Shown one piece after another: positions 1-8,368 of a stretch of 20,726 nt of DNA. The notes below the pieces were generated by a model, which worked only from the letters and a program-made list of their open reading frames with translations, did no database searches and was not told the DNA's origin. The DNA lies in the NCBI GenBank assembly GCA_021414165.1, contig JAIOPA010000358.1, positions 1 to 20,726 on the forward strand, given 5' to 3'. Position 1 is the stretch's first letter, and every line of letters starts with the position of its first letter. The DNA comes from Candidatus Eiseniibacteriota bacterium (GTDB taxonomy: Bacteria > Eisenbacteria > RBG-16-71-46). A program made the translations under genes and the position numbers.

Positions 1-789
1 GCGCCCGGACTGCTTTCGCGGCTCCGTAAGAAGCTGGTACTCTATGACTTCAACGACCACCCCCTGCAGTTCTCCGGCGCCCCCGAGTGGGCGGCGCCCT
101 ACCTGCGGCGCACCCTCGCGCAGGCACAGGGGGTGTTCGTCGTTTCCGAATTCTACCGCCGCACCCTGGCCGCGGAGACCGATCGCCCCTTGATCCTGCT
201 CGGCAACGGAGTCGAGATGGCGCATTTCGAGACACCTCGTGCGCTGCCCGCGGACCTTGCGGCGCTGCCCCGGCCGTTGATCGGCTATGTGGGGCTGCTC
301 TCGCATTTCCTGGACTTCGACGTCCTCGAGGCGCTGCGCCGGAACCGGCGCGGGGGCACCGTGGTACTGGTGGGACCCGGCACGCCCGCGACCGACGCGG
401 CGGTGGCCGAGTTCGCGCGCCGCGACGGCGTCGCGGTGCTGGGCCCGCGGCCGTACGCCGAGGTGCCCGCCTACATGCAGGGGCTCGATGTGGGGCTGAT
501 CCCGTTCCGCGCGGACGATGCGTTCGTGCAGGGCATCAATCCGAACAAGGTCTACCAGTACCTCGCGGCCGGCTTGCCCGTGCTCACGACGCCACTGCTG
601 GACCTGCAAGAGTCCGCACCCGACCTGCTGTTCGCCCGCGGTCCGGAGGGCTTCGCGCATGCGCTCGGCGTGGCCCTGGACGGAACCGCTGACCCGGTCC
701 GCCGCCGCGCACTCGCGCGGCCGCACGACTGGGATGTGCTCGCCGCCCGCATGGTGGCCGAGATCGACGCGCGGCTCGCTGCCGCCTGA
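1..789 (+). CDS. Glycosyltransferase, GT-B fold (TuaH-like), 5' truncated
   Basis: The reading frame is open from the first base of the window to a TGA at 787-789, so the N-terminal part of the gene lies to the left; 262 codons are visible. The visible part starts in the N-terminal Rossmann domain (YDFNDHP, then VFVVSEFYRR) and passes through LLGNGV into the C-terminal nucleotide-sugar domain (PLIGYVGLLS, VVLVGPG, and GINPNKVYQYLAAGLPVLTT near the end). The NPNKVYQYLAAG segment is the usual donor-binding region of TuaH-like and other group 1 glycosyltransferases. It probably transfers a sugar from a nucleotide donor in the cytoplasm; donor and acceptor cannot be read from sequence. It is followed after 19 nt by the YfhO-like gene and probably shares its operon. 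An ATG at 133 is internal and is not the start. Family assignment is firm; the specific role is unknown. Confidence 0.85.
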   Translation, partial: APGLLSRLRKKLVLYDFNDHPLQFSGAPEWAAPYLRRTLAQAQGVFVVSEFYRRTLAAETDRPLILLGNGVEMAHFETPRALPADLAALPRPLIGYVGLLSHFLDFDVLEALRRNRRGGTVVLVGPGTPATDAAVAEFARRDGVAVLGPRPYAEVPAYMQGLDVGLIPFRADDAFVQGINPNKVYQYLAAGLPVLTTPLLDLQESAPDLLFARGPEGFAHALGVALDGTADPVRRRALARPHDWDVLAARMVAEIDARLAAA

Positions 790-808
790 CCCGGAGAGAC
801 CCGACGCG

Positions 809-3253
809 ATGAGCCGCAAGACCGAGGCTGCACCGAGCCGCAAGGGCATCACGCTCACGACGTCGTGGGTGGCGGTGCTGCTCGCGCTGCTCACGATCAT
901 CTTCTTCCACGAGGTCGCGCTCGAGGGCCGCACGTTCGTGTCGCCCGATGCCACCGCGCCGCTCGGGTTCGTGCGCATGGGCGAGCAGTCGCTCTATAAG
1001 GATCACGTGTATCCGCTGTGGAACCCGTACACGTTCCTCGGCATGCCGTCGTACGGCTCGGGCGCTTACAACCCGCTCATCTATCCGCCCGACTGGCCTT
1101 TGGCGCTCGTGCAGAAGGTGCTGCCGCTGCCCGAGATGACCTGGATGCTGCTGTACTACTTCCTGGGCGCGTTCTTCGCGTACCTGCTCGCACGTGAGTG
1201 GGGGGCACGCGCCGAGGGCGCGCTGTTGGGCGCGGTCGCGTTCACGTTCCAGCCCAACCTGATCGCGGTCGGCTCGCACGGCCACGGCTCGCAGTTGGTC
1301 GACTCTGCGTACTTGCCACTCATGTTGTGGCTCGCAGCGCGCTGGATGCGGCGCGGCACGTGGACCGAGCTGGGATGGTTGGCGCTCGCCGGCGGGTTCC
1401 AGTTCCTGCGCGGTCACGTGCAGGTCTGCTTCTACACGTGGATCGCGGTGGGCCTGTACGCGCTCGTGCAGCTGTTGTTCGCGATCCGTCAGCCGGCCAC
1501 GCTCAAGGACACCGCGTTGCGCGCGCTCGCGATCGGCGGCGCCGCTGCGCTCGCGTTCGGCATCGCGGGTGTGTACAACCTGCCGCTGCGCGACTACGCG
1601 CAGTACTCCATGCGCGCGTCGTCGGCCACGGGCGGTGCGCCGCTCGCGTACGCCACGTCGTGGAGCATGGCGGCGTACGAACTGCCGAGCATGGTGTTCC
1701 CGAACTTCGTGGGCTTCGGTGGCGGCACCTACTGGGGCGGCATGCCGTTCACGGATTACCCGAACGTCTTCATCGGCGTCATCGTGGCGTTGCTCGCGCT
1801 GTGCGGCTGGCTCGCGCGCGGCCAGGGCCAGGGGCCGCTGTCGGCCAAGGTGTTCGTGGGCGTGTTGGCGGCTTTCGCGCTCATGGTGTCGCTGGGCAAG
1901 CACTTCCCGCTCTACGGCTTCCTCTACGACCACCTGCCGATGTTCAACAAGTTCCGTATCCCGGTCATGATCCTGGTGCTGTTCCAGCTCGCGACCGCGA
2001 TGGCGGCGGCGTGGGGGTGGGGCGCGCTCATCACGGCGGGCGCCGCTCGTGGCAAGGGTGATCTGGTCGATCGCGTGCTCACCGTGCTGCTGGTGTTGTT
2101 CGCCATCCTCGGCGCGGTCGGTCTGTTCGGCGTCGAGAGCCTGCGCGCCTGGTACGTGAACATGGCGCTCGGCGTGAACCCGCAGTATCCCGGCGAGGCC
2201 GCGCGCGTCGCGTTCCAGAACTTCTCGGGCGATCTCGCCAAGGTGGCATTCCTGGGGCTCGCCGTCATCGGCATCGCGTGGTTCGCGCGCCGTGGCAAGT
2301 TCCCCGTGGCGCTCGCGTCGGTGAGCGTGCTCGCACTGTTGCTCCTCGAACTGTGGCCGGTCAGCAAGACCGTCATGCAGCCCACGATCGGCGATCCCGT
2401 CGCGCGCAATCTCGACACGGGCCGCGACGACGTCATCGATTGGCTGCAGCAGGCCGGCCCCACGGGCAGCTTCCGCGCGTTCTTCCCCGAGTCGGAGTGG
2501 TTCCAGGACAACCGTCCGGCCGGCTTCGGCATCGCCGTCATCGGCGGCCGTCACTCGGCGAAGACCAAGCTGTGGCAGGACCTCGACGACACGCGCTCGT
2601 TGTACCAGCTGCCGTGGCTCGCGCTGTTGAATGCGCGCTACTGGGTGTTCTCGCGGCCCATCTCGCCGCAGGACGTGCCGACCGGTTGGTATGACGCGCT
2701 CAAGCAGGTGTACGTGGGCTCGGCCGGCGTGGTGTACGAGTACCGGCTCGCGATGCCGCGCGCCATGATGATCGGCGCCTGGACCGTGGTGCCCGACACG
2801 GGCCGTGCGGTCATCGACTCGGTGACCGCGGTCGAGCGCAACATCGCGGCGCACACGTACCTCACGCGCGACCCGGGCATCCCGTCGGGTGAGGCCGACT
2901 CAGTCGGTACGGCGAACATCACGAAGTACGGCCTGCACCGCGTCGAGATCGAGACCGATGCGTCGCGCCCGGCGGTCCTGCGTCTGGCGGATCTGTACTA
3001 CCCCGACTGGAAGGTCACCGTCGACGGCAAGCCCGAGACGCTGCTGCGCGCCGATCACGTGCTGCGCGGTGTCGCGGTACCGGCCGGCCAGCACAAGGTC
3101 GTGTTCGAGTTCCGCTCGGCCGCGTTCACGCTGGGCTTCTGGGTGTCCATCGTGTCGGCGTTGCTCGCGATCGGCCTGCTCGTCATGGGGGTGATCCTGG
3201 GCCGCCGTGCCGCTGCCGCACCCGTGGTGAGCGAGGAGGGGAATCCGGCCTGA
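809..3253 (+). CDS. YfhO-family polytopic membrane protein (putative GT-C glycosyltransferase)
   Basis: An 814-residue protein, normal for the YfhO family. The ATG at 809 has a GGAG-type ribosome site at about 793-798; the frame is open further upstream but only across the previous gene. A first membrane helix (about residues 13-32) is followed by an outer loop with D47 in PDATAPLG and the typical PLWNPY motif at 69-74 with GMPSYG after it. About a dozen hydrophobic segments follow, then a soluble domain with the family's C-terminal signature, LYYPDWKVTVDG near residue 730 and VPAGQHKVVFEF, and a last helix near the C-terminus. In Bacillus, YfhO is the extracytoplasmic transferase that uses a polyprenyl-phosphate sugar made by the GT2 enzyme CsbB to decorate lipoteichoic acid. 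The next gene here is a GT2 synthase of polyprenyl-phosphate sugar, overlapping by 1 nt, so the same division of labour is a reasonable inference. The acceptor is unknown. Confidence 0.85.
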   Translation: MSRKTEAAPSRKGITLTTSWVAVLLALLTIIFFHEVALEGRTFVSPDATAPLGFVRMGEQSLYKDHVYPLWNPYTFLGMPSYGSGAYNPLIYPPDWPLALVQKVLPLPEMTWMLLYYFLGAFFAYLLAREWGARAEGALLGAVAFTFQPNLIAVGSHGHGSQLVDSAYLPLMLWLAARWMRRGTWTELGWLALAGGFQFLRGHVQVCFYTWIAVGLYALVQLLFAIRQPATLKDTALRALAIGGAAALAFGIAGVYNLPLRDYAQYSMRASSATGGAPLAYATSWSMAAYELPSMVFPNFVGFGGGTYWGGMPFTDYPNVFIGVIVALLALCGWLARGQGQGPLSAKVFVGVLAAFALMVSLGKHFPLYGFLYDHLPMFNKFRIPVMILVLFQLATAMAAAWGWGALITAGAARGKGDLVDRVLTVLLVLFAILGAVGLFGVESLRAWYVNMALGVNPQYPGEAARVAFQNFSGDLAKVAFLGLAVIGIAWFARRGKFPVALASVSVLALLLLELWPVSKTVMQPTIGDPVARNLDTGRDDVIDWLQQAGPTGSFRAFFPESEWFQDNRPAGFGIAVIGGRHSAKTKLWQDLDDTRSLYQLPWLALLNARYWVFSRPISPQDVPTGWYDALKQVYVGSAGVVYEYRLAMPRAMMIGAWTVVPDTGRAVIDSVTAVERNIAAHTYLTRDPGIPSGEADSVGTANITKYGLHRVEIETDASRPAVLRLADLYYPDWKVTVDGKPETLLRADHVLRGVAVPAGQHKVVFEFRSAAFTLGFWVSIVSALLAIGLLVMGVILGRRAAAAPVVSEEGNPA

Positions 3254-3969
3254 TGGAGAAGCTGATCATCGTCCCCACCTACAACGAGCGGGAGAACATC
3301 GACACGCTCCTCGAGCGGCTGCTCGCGCTGCCATTCGGGCTCGAGGTGCTCATCGTGGATGACGGCTCGCCCGACGGCACCGCGGACCTCGTGAAGGCGT
3401 GGCAGGCCAAGACGCCACGCGTTCATCTGCTGCAGCGTCCGGGCAAGATGGGACTGGGCTCGGCCTATCGTGATGGCTTCCGTTACGCGCTCAAGAACGG
3501 GGCCGAGTACATCTTCGAGATGGACGCCGACTTCTCGCACGATCCCGATGCGATCGGTGACTTCCTCGAGGCCGCGAAGGACGCCGACATCGTGCTGGGG
3601 TCGCGTTACCTGCACGGCGTCACGGTGGTGAACTGGCCGTTGTCGCGCCTCATCCTGAGCTACTCGGCGAACGTGTACACGCGCATCGTCACCGGCATGC
3701 CGCTCGCCGATGCGACCGGTGGCTTCAAGTGCTTCCGCCGCCGCGCGCTCGAGAGCGTGAACCTCGATCGCGTGAAGACCGAGGGTTATGGCTTCCAGAT
3801 CGAGATGTCGTTCCGGTGCTGGAAGCGCGGATTCCGCATCAAGGAGATCCCGATCGTGTTCGTGGACCGGCGGGCCGGGGTCTCCAAGATGAACAAGAAG
3901 ATCATCTACGAAGCTGCGTGGATGGTCTGGAAGCTCCGTCTGTTGGACCTGTTGGGCCGCCTGGAGTGA
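3253..3969 (+). CDS. DPM1-like polyprenyl-phosphate hexose (mannose) synthase, GT2
   Basis: A 238-residue single-domain GT2 enzyme. Visible motifs are VPTYNERENID at the N-terminus, VDDGSPDGT at 35-43, the metal-binding D91-A-D93 inside EMDADFSHDP, VLGSRYLHG, DATGGFKCFRRR and GYGFQIEMSFR. The closing RRAGVSKMNKKII segment is the usual signature of bacterial dolichyl/polyprenyl-phosphate mannose synthases. It should transfer a hexose from a GDP- or UDP-sugar to polyprenyl phosphate on the inner face of the membrane. There is no C-terminal transmembrane extension, unlike CsbB or GtrB, so it resembles the short DPM1 type; the identity of the sugar (mannose most likely) is inferred. The ATG shares its A with the TGA of the YfhO gene, and a GGAGG sits at about 3235-3239. 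The product is a plausible donor for the YfhO-like and GT-C proteins of this cluster. Confidence 0.9.
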   Translation: MEKLIIVPTYNERENIDTLLERLLALPFGLEVLIVDDGSPDGTADLVKAWQAKTPRVHLLQRPGKMGLGSAYRDGFRYALKNGAEYIFEMDADFSHDPDAIGDFLEAAKDADIVLGSRYLHGVTVVNWPLSRLILSYSANVYTRIVTGMPLADATGGFKCFRRRALESVNLDRVKTEGYGFQIEMSFRCWKRGFRIKEIPIVFVDRRAGVSKMNKKIIYEAAWMVWKLRLLDLLGRLE

Positions 3970-3974
3970 CCATC

Positions 3975-6266
3975 ATGCTTCGTCGAATGCTGCTCGCCAT
4001 GGGTCTTCTGGCTGCGATCGTCTCGCCCGTGCTGGCGCAGGGCCGCTGGGCGACCTATCTGCGCATGAAGACCTGCACCGACCTGATCCCCTTGCGCGAC
4101 ACCGTCTGGGTGGCCACGCGCGAGGCGGGCTTGCTGCGCTATTCGCGCGCGCTCGACCAGTGGTCGTCGATCACGCGTGAGCCGAGCGGGCTGGCCAGCA
4201 ACCGGGTCGACGCGATCACGTTCGACCGCAGCGGCAATCTGTACTGCAGCGTGCCGGGCAAGGGCATCAGCCGTCTGGACCCCGACGGCCGCTGGTCGCT
4301 CATCAATGCGTTCGACGGCCTGCCCAGCGACACGGTCACCGTGCTGCGCGCGCAGGGCGACACCATCTGGATCGGCACCACGCGTGGTCTGGCCGTGTGG
4401 GACGGCGAGACGATCGCCGGTTCGATCCCGGATCGTGGCACGGCGTCGCCGTTCATCGACGACCGCATCAATGGTATCTGCATCACGGGCGACACCATGT
4501 TCGTGAGTTCGCCGAAGGGCGTGCACCTCGCGCGGCTCTCGCAGCGGCTCGCCACCTGGCAGCTCATCAACACGGGCCTGCCGGTGGGGCCGGCGTACAA
4601 CATCGTGGGCATCGCCACGAACGGGCGCGACCTGCTCGGGCTGGCCAGCGGCCAGAATCCGCAGAACACCGCGCAGAACGTGTTCACCAGCTTCCGCTGG
4701 TTCACGCCACTGTCGCGTTGGATCAGTGACTTCCCGCCCACGTCGTCGTCGGTACGCCGCTTGCGCGACGACAGCGGCGTGATCCTGGCGACCACCACGA
4801 ACGGCACCTGGCAGCGCAGCCCCGCGGGCGTGTGGGGCCAGCTGGCCGGTTCGCCCTCGACGGACAACGGCGATGCCACGAACCTCGAGGTCGGCATGGC
4901 GCCCGATGGCGTCGCGTTCGCCTCGGCGGGCGGTGTGCTGCAGCAGCAGGCGAGCCCCACGTGGGTGTCGCGCACGCCTCCGGGCCCGGTGGGCAACAAC
5001 TGCCGCAATGTCGCGTGGTCGAACGGCTCGGTGTATGCCGTGTACAACGGCGAGGGCGTGTCGCGACTGCGCGATGGCGTCTGGCGTAACTTCCCTGCGG
5101 GGATCAGCTGTTCAGGTAATGCCTGCGACACCACGTTCTCGAACGCGGCGTTCCCGGGCGGCATGGTGGTCGACTTCCAGGACCGCAAGTGGATCGGCAT
5201 GTGGGCCGGACCGCTCGTGGCGTTCGACGACGATGTGAACCCGCCGGTGTTCATCAACAAGCAGTTCACCAGCACGAACTCCGACACGACGCACCTGCAC
5301 ACCTGTATCCATGCGGCCGCGGCGGACACCACGGCTGGCGGGCAGGCCGGCATCTGGTTCGGTCTCGACTCCGACCGCATCGGTTGCACGAGCTGTGCGA
5401 CGGGTGATCCGCAGGGCGTCGACGTGTACGACCGCAGCGGTAACTTCATCCGCAACTACGGCCCGAACTATCCGGGCGTGAAGAACGGTCTCGTGCGCGG
5501 TCTCGAACTGGCCCAGGGCACGAACGAGATGTGGGTCGGCTTCAAGCAGCAGGGGCTCGGCGCGTTCAGCGTGCCGCGCACGCTGGGGAGCGAACTCGAT
5601 ATCCAGAGCGTGAGTGCGGCGGGCGCGATCGACGTGTTCGGTGTCGCGATCCACGGCGACTCGGTGTGGGTGCTCGCGGCCGAGGGTCTGCGCCGCTTCC
5701 GCGCGTCCGACCGTTCGCTCGCCTCGTCGCTCGCCATCGCCGGTCCGCCGTCTCTGGCCAGCATGCATCCGATCGACACCGGCCCCGACGGCTCGGTGTA
5801 CGTGGGCACCGATGCCGGCCTGCGCGTGCATCGCCGCGGGCAGCTGCCGGTCGATTACACGCCCACCAACTCGCCGCTCGCGGACCTCTCGGTGCGTGGC
5901 GTGTTCGTGGATCCCAATGGCACGGTGTGGATCGGCACGGCCTCGGGCGTGAACTCGTTCGAGCCCGACTACATCCCGCCGCCGGCGCCCAAGCTGCCGT
6001 CGCTCACCGTGACGCTGTATCCGAACCCGGCGTGGCTGACCGGTATCGGGTTCAATCTGCGCATCAAGGGGCAGGCCACGGAGTACGAGGGCGAGATGTA
6101 CGACCTGAACGGCCGACTCGTGCACCGGTTCCGCGTCACGGGCAATGGCTCGGCGGTGTGGAATGGCCGTGACCTCGATCAGCGTCAGGTGGACCCGGGC
6201 ATCTACTTCGTGCGCGTGCGTGGCGGTGGTGCCGAGGGCACCTCGCGCGTGGTCGTGCTGCGTTAA
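3975..6266 (+). CDS. Secreted beta-propeller protein with FlgD-Ig/T9SS-like C-terminal domain
   Basis: A 763-residue exported protein. The ATG at 3975 has GGAG eight bases upstream and opens a clear signal peptide (MLRRM, a hydrophobic run, cleavage likely after VLA at about residue 22). The body carries repeats of the two-component-regulator-propeller type: short strands such as DTVWVATR (from residue 42), DTIWIGTTRGLAVWDG (from 129) and GTVWIGTASG (from 649), separated by loops. Several Cys residues lie between repeats (CSGNAC, CTSC), suggesting disulfides outside the cytoplasm. After a Pro-rich linker, residues about 673-763 form a domain with YPNP at 682, MYDLNGRLV, VWNGRD and GIYFVRVR, which matches the FlgD-Ig / type IX secretion sorting class. 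There is no histidine kinase or DNA-binding part, so it is not a hybrid sensor; it may be a surface or periplasmic binding protein. It starts 5 nt after the DPM1-like gene and is followed after 18 nt by the FemAB-like gene. The ligand is unknown. Confidence 0.85.
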   Translation: MLRRMLLAMGLLAAIVSPVLAQGRWATYLRMKTCTDLIPLRDTVWVATREAGLLRYSRALDQWSSITREPSGLASNRVDAITFDRSGNLYCSVPGKGISRLDPDGRWSLINAFDGLPSDTVTVLRAQGDTIWIGTTRGLAVWDGETIAGSIPDRGTASPFIDDRINGICITGDTMFVSSPKGVHLARLSQRLATWQLINTGLPVGPAYNIVGIATNGRDLLGLASGQNPQNTAQNVFTSFRWFTPLSRWISDFPPTSSSVRRLRDDSGVILATTTNGTWQRSPAGVWGQLAGSPSTDNGDATNLEVGMAPDGVAFASAGGVLQQQASPTWVSRTPPGPVGNNCRNVAWSNGSVYAVYNGEGVSRLRDGVWRNFPAGISCSGNACDTTFSNAAFPGGMVVDFQDRKWIGMWAGPLVAFDDDVNPPVFINKQFTSTNSDTTHLHTCIHAAAADTTAGGQAGIWFGLDSDRIGCTSCATGDPQGVDVYDRSGNFIRNYGPNYPGVKNGLVRGLELAQGTNEMWVGFKQQGLGAFSVPRTLGSELDIQSVSAAGAIDVFGVAIHGDSVWVLAAEGLRRFRASDRSLASSLAIAGPPSLASMHPIDTGPDGSVYVGTDAGLRVHRRGQLPVDYTPTNSPLADLSVRGVFVDPNGTVWIGTASGVNSFEPDYIPPPAPKLPSLTVTLYPNPAWLTGIGFNLRIKGQATEYEGEMYDLNGRLVHRFRVTGNGSAVWNGRDLDQRQVDPGIYFVRVRGGGAEGTSRVVVLR

Positions 6267-6284
6267 GAGACCACGGAGATCGTC

Positions 6285-7295
6285 GTGAGCGAGCGGGCCG
6301 CCGCGGTGCTCGACCATGTCCCGGCCGGTTGGGATGCGCTGCTCGAGGCCGATCCGTCGGCCTCACCGGCGCATCGCCCCATCCTGTGGCAGGCCTTCGC
6401 CGGCGCGCTGCCGGGCTTCTCGTGGCGCGTGCTCGCGCACCTCGAGAACGGCCGGCTCGTGGGTGGTGCGCCACTCATGCGCACGCAGCGTGGACCGTGG
6501 CGTGAGCTGCACGCGCTGCCCATGATGCTGCCGGGGGTACCGCTGGCGCTGCCCGGTGCGCACGCGCGGGTCGATGCCGCACTCGCGCCGGCGTTCGAGC
6601 AGTTCGCGGCGAGCGAGCAGGTCGCGGGCGGCACGTGGGCGTTGTACCGGCCCGAGGGACCCGCGCCTGAGCCAGCGGCGTTCGCGGTGGTCGCGGGCGG
6701 GGTGCGTGAGGTCGAGACGGCCGTGCTGCCGCTCACCGAAGGGCTCGAGGCACGCCGCGCACGCATCGCGCGCAAGCAGCGCCAGGCGTTGGATCAGGCC
6801 ATGGCGTTGCCCTACACGTATGCCGAGGAGCCGCTCGCGCTCGGCGAGGCCTACGCGCTGCATGCGGCGCAGTCGAAGCAGTGGCCCGGGCATCGGCCGT
6901 TGCCGCTCGAGTTGTATACCGGGCTCCTGCGCGCGCGCGATGCACACGGCGCGGTGGCGCGGCTGCACACGCTGCGCTCGGCGGCCGGGCTGGCCTCGGC
7001 CACGTTCACGCTCGAAGGCGCGCACGAGACGTTCCTGTGGTGGGCCGGCACGCATCCGCGCGCGCGCCGCTCGAGCGCGTTCCTGCGCCTGGTGTGGGAG
7101 ATCGCCCTGCGCGCGCATGCCGAGGGCCGCCGCCGCGTGAACCTGGGCGCGAGCCTGGGTCTGCCGTTCGTGGCTGCGTTCAAACAGTCGCTGGGGGCGG
7201 AGGGCTTCACGTATCCGGTCCGCGTGCTCGATGCGCGTCATGCGCCGGGTTGGCTGCAGGCGTTGGCGCGGTTCAAGCGAGGCGGTCTGTCATGA
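6285..7295 (+). CDS. FemAB/GNAT-like (Acetyltransf_6) acyl- or aminoacyltransferase
   Basis: A 336-residue cytoplasmic protein. It starts at a GTG at 6285 with GGAG six bases upstream. The C-terminal half shows the pattern of the FemAB/BioF2-like GNAT branch: a basic helix (EARRARIARKQRQALDQA), then YALHAAQSKQW, a core strand with FLWWAG, a helix (SSAFLRLVWEIALRAHAEG) and the closing NLGASLGLPFVAAFKQSLGAE starting at N286. Members act on cell-wall precursors (Fem proteins), polysaccharides or amino sugars; exosortase-linked examples sit in polysaccharide clusters, as this one does. Substrate and acyl donor cannot be told from sequence. It lies 18 nt after the propeller gene, and its TGA overlaps the ATG of the next glycosyltransferase (ATGA). 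A role in modifying the glycan of this cluster is an inference. Confidence 0.7.
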   Translation: MSERAAAVLDHVPAGWDALLEADPSASPAHRPILWQAFAGALPGFSWRVLAHLENGRLVGGAPLMRTQRGPWRELHALPMMLPGVPLALPGAHARVDAALAPAFEQFAASEQVAGGTWALYRPEGPAPEPAAFAVVAGGVREVETAVLPLTEGLEARRARIARKQRQALDQAMALPYTYAEEPLALGEAYALHAAQSKQWPGHRPLPLELYTGLLRARDAHGAVARLHTLRSAAGLASATFTLEGAHETFLWWAGTHPRARRSSAFLRLVWEIALRAHAEGRRRVNLGASLGLPFVAAFKQSLGAEGFTYPVRVLDARHAPGWLQALARFKRGGLS

Positions 7296-8368
7296 GGATC
7301 GCGACGCTCGGCAATGCCTCGGTGGTGCACACGACGCGCTGGGTCGAGCACTTCCGCTCGCGGGGTCACGACGTGCGGTTGTTCTCGTTGGAGCCGGCAC
7401 CCGAGGGCTTCACGGGCGTGGTGCGGTTGCCCTCGAGCGCATTGCCCGGTGCGTTGCGCTATCCGCTCGCGGTGCCCGCACTCGAGCGCGCGCTCGCGGA
7501 GTTCGCGCCCGATCTGATCGACGCGCACTTCGTGCCGAACTACGGACTCATGGGACGGCTCGCCGCCGGCCGCCGGCCACTGTCGATCGCCGCGTGGGGC
7601 AGCGACCTGCTGCTCGGCGCGCGCGGGCTGGCGCGATTGCGCGCGGGCTTCGCGTTGTCGCGCGCGCAGCTGGTGCTGTGCGACGCCGACAATCTGGCGC
7701 AAGCCGCCGTGGCCGCTGGCGCGCGGCCCGGTACGGTGCGCGCGCTGCCGTGGGGTGTCGATCGCGCGCGCTTCCGTCCGCACGGCGAGCGTACACCCGG
7801 GCTCATCGTATCGGTGCGCATGCATGAGCCGGTATACGACCTGCCCACCGTGATCGCGGCCGCCGCACGGGTCATGGCGCAGAGGCCCGACACCACGTTG
7901 GTCGTGGCGGGCGAGGGCTCGCAGCGCGCGGTACTCGAGGCGTTGGCCGCGCGCACGCTGCCCGCGGGGCGCTGGCGCTTCGTGGGCCGTGTGAGCCCCG
8001 AGGACATGGCCGGCTGGCTCGCGCGCGCCGAGGTGGTGGTGTCCGCGTCGCTCTCGGATTCCACATCGCAGAGTCTGCTCGAGGCCATGGCGTCGGGCAC
8101 GGTGCCGGTCGTGAGCGACATCGAGGGCAATCGCGAGTGGGTCGCCGACGGCGATGGCGCGCGGCTGTTCGCGCCCGGCGATGCCGAGGGCTGCGCGCGT
8201 GCGGTGCTCGCGGCGCTGGAGGATCCCGCGTGGTGTGCGCAGGCGCGGGAGCGCAATGCGCGCGTCATCGAGGCGCGCGGCGATTGGCACGTGAACCTGG
8301 CGCGCATCGAGTCGTGGTTCCAGGCCCTCGCCGCCGGCCGGGCGCTCCCGGCCATGGAGCGCGCATGA
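7292..8368 (+). CDS. Glycosyltransferase family 4-like protein
   Basis: A 358-residue GT-B enzyme. The ATG at 7292 overlaps the previous TGA (ATGA), and the N-terminus MRIATLGNASVVHTTRWVEH is a normal GT4 start with the conserved H-T-x-R-W region. Later come IDAHFVPNYGL, AAWGSDLLL, LPWGVDRARF and the donor domain with LIVSVR, LVVAGEGSQR and RFVGRVSPEDM. The usual E-x7-E motif is D256-x7-E264 here (SDSTSQSLLEAMASGTVP), a conservative variant seen in part of the family. GNREWV and LFAPGD follow as expected. It should transfer a sugar with retention from a nucleotide donor in the cytoplasm to a growing lipid-linked glycan. It overlaps both neighbours by 4 nt, so translation is coupled to the FemAB-like protein and the next glycosyltransferase. 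Confidence 0.9.
   Translation: MRIATLGNASVVHTTRWVEHFRSRGHDVRLFSLEPAPEGFTGVVRLPSSALPGALRYPLAVPALERALAEFAPDLIDAHFVPNYGLMGRLAAGRRPLSIAAWGSDLLLGARGLARLRAGFALSRAQLVLCDADNLAQAAVAAGARPGTVRALPWGVDRARFRPHGERTPGLIVSVRMHEPVYDLPTVIAAAARVMAQRPDTTLVVAGEGSQRAVLEALAARTLPAGRWRFVGRVSPEDMAGWLARAEVVVSASLSDSTSQSLLEAMASGTVPVVSDIEGNREWVADGDGARLFAPGDAEGCARAVLAALEDPAWCAQARERNARVIEARGDWHVNLARIESWFQALAAGRALPAMERA

Noticed and set aside
518..808. Upstream extension of the YfhO frame
   Set aside because: It overlaps the first glycosyltransferase and is Arg/Ser-rich; the ATG at 809 has an SD and opens the family N-terminus.
584..2854. Antisense open frame of 756 codons opposite the YfhO-like gene
   Set aside because: Composition is typical of a mirror of GC-rich coding sequence; the + strand has a full YfhO pattern.
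3729..3974. Upstream extension of the propeller frame
   Set aside because: It lies inside the DPM1-like gene; the signal peptide begins at ATG 3975.
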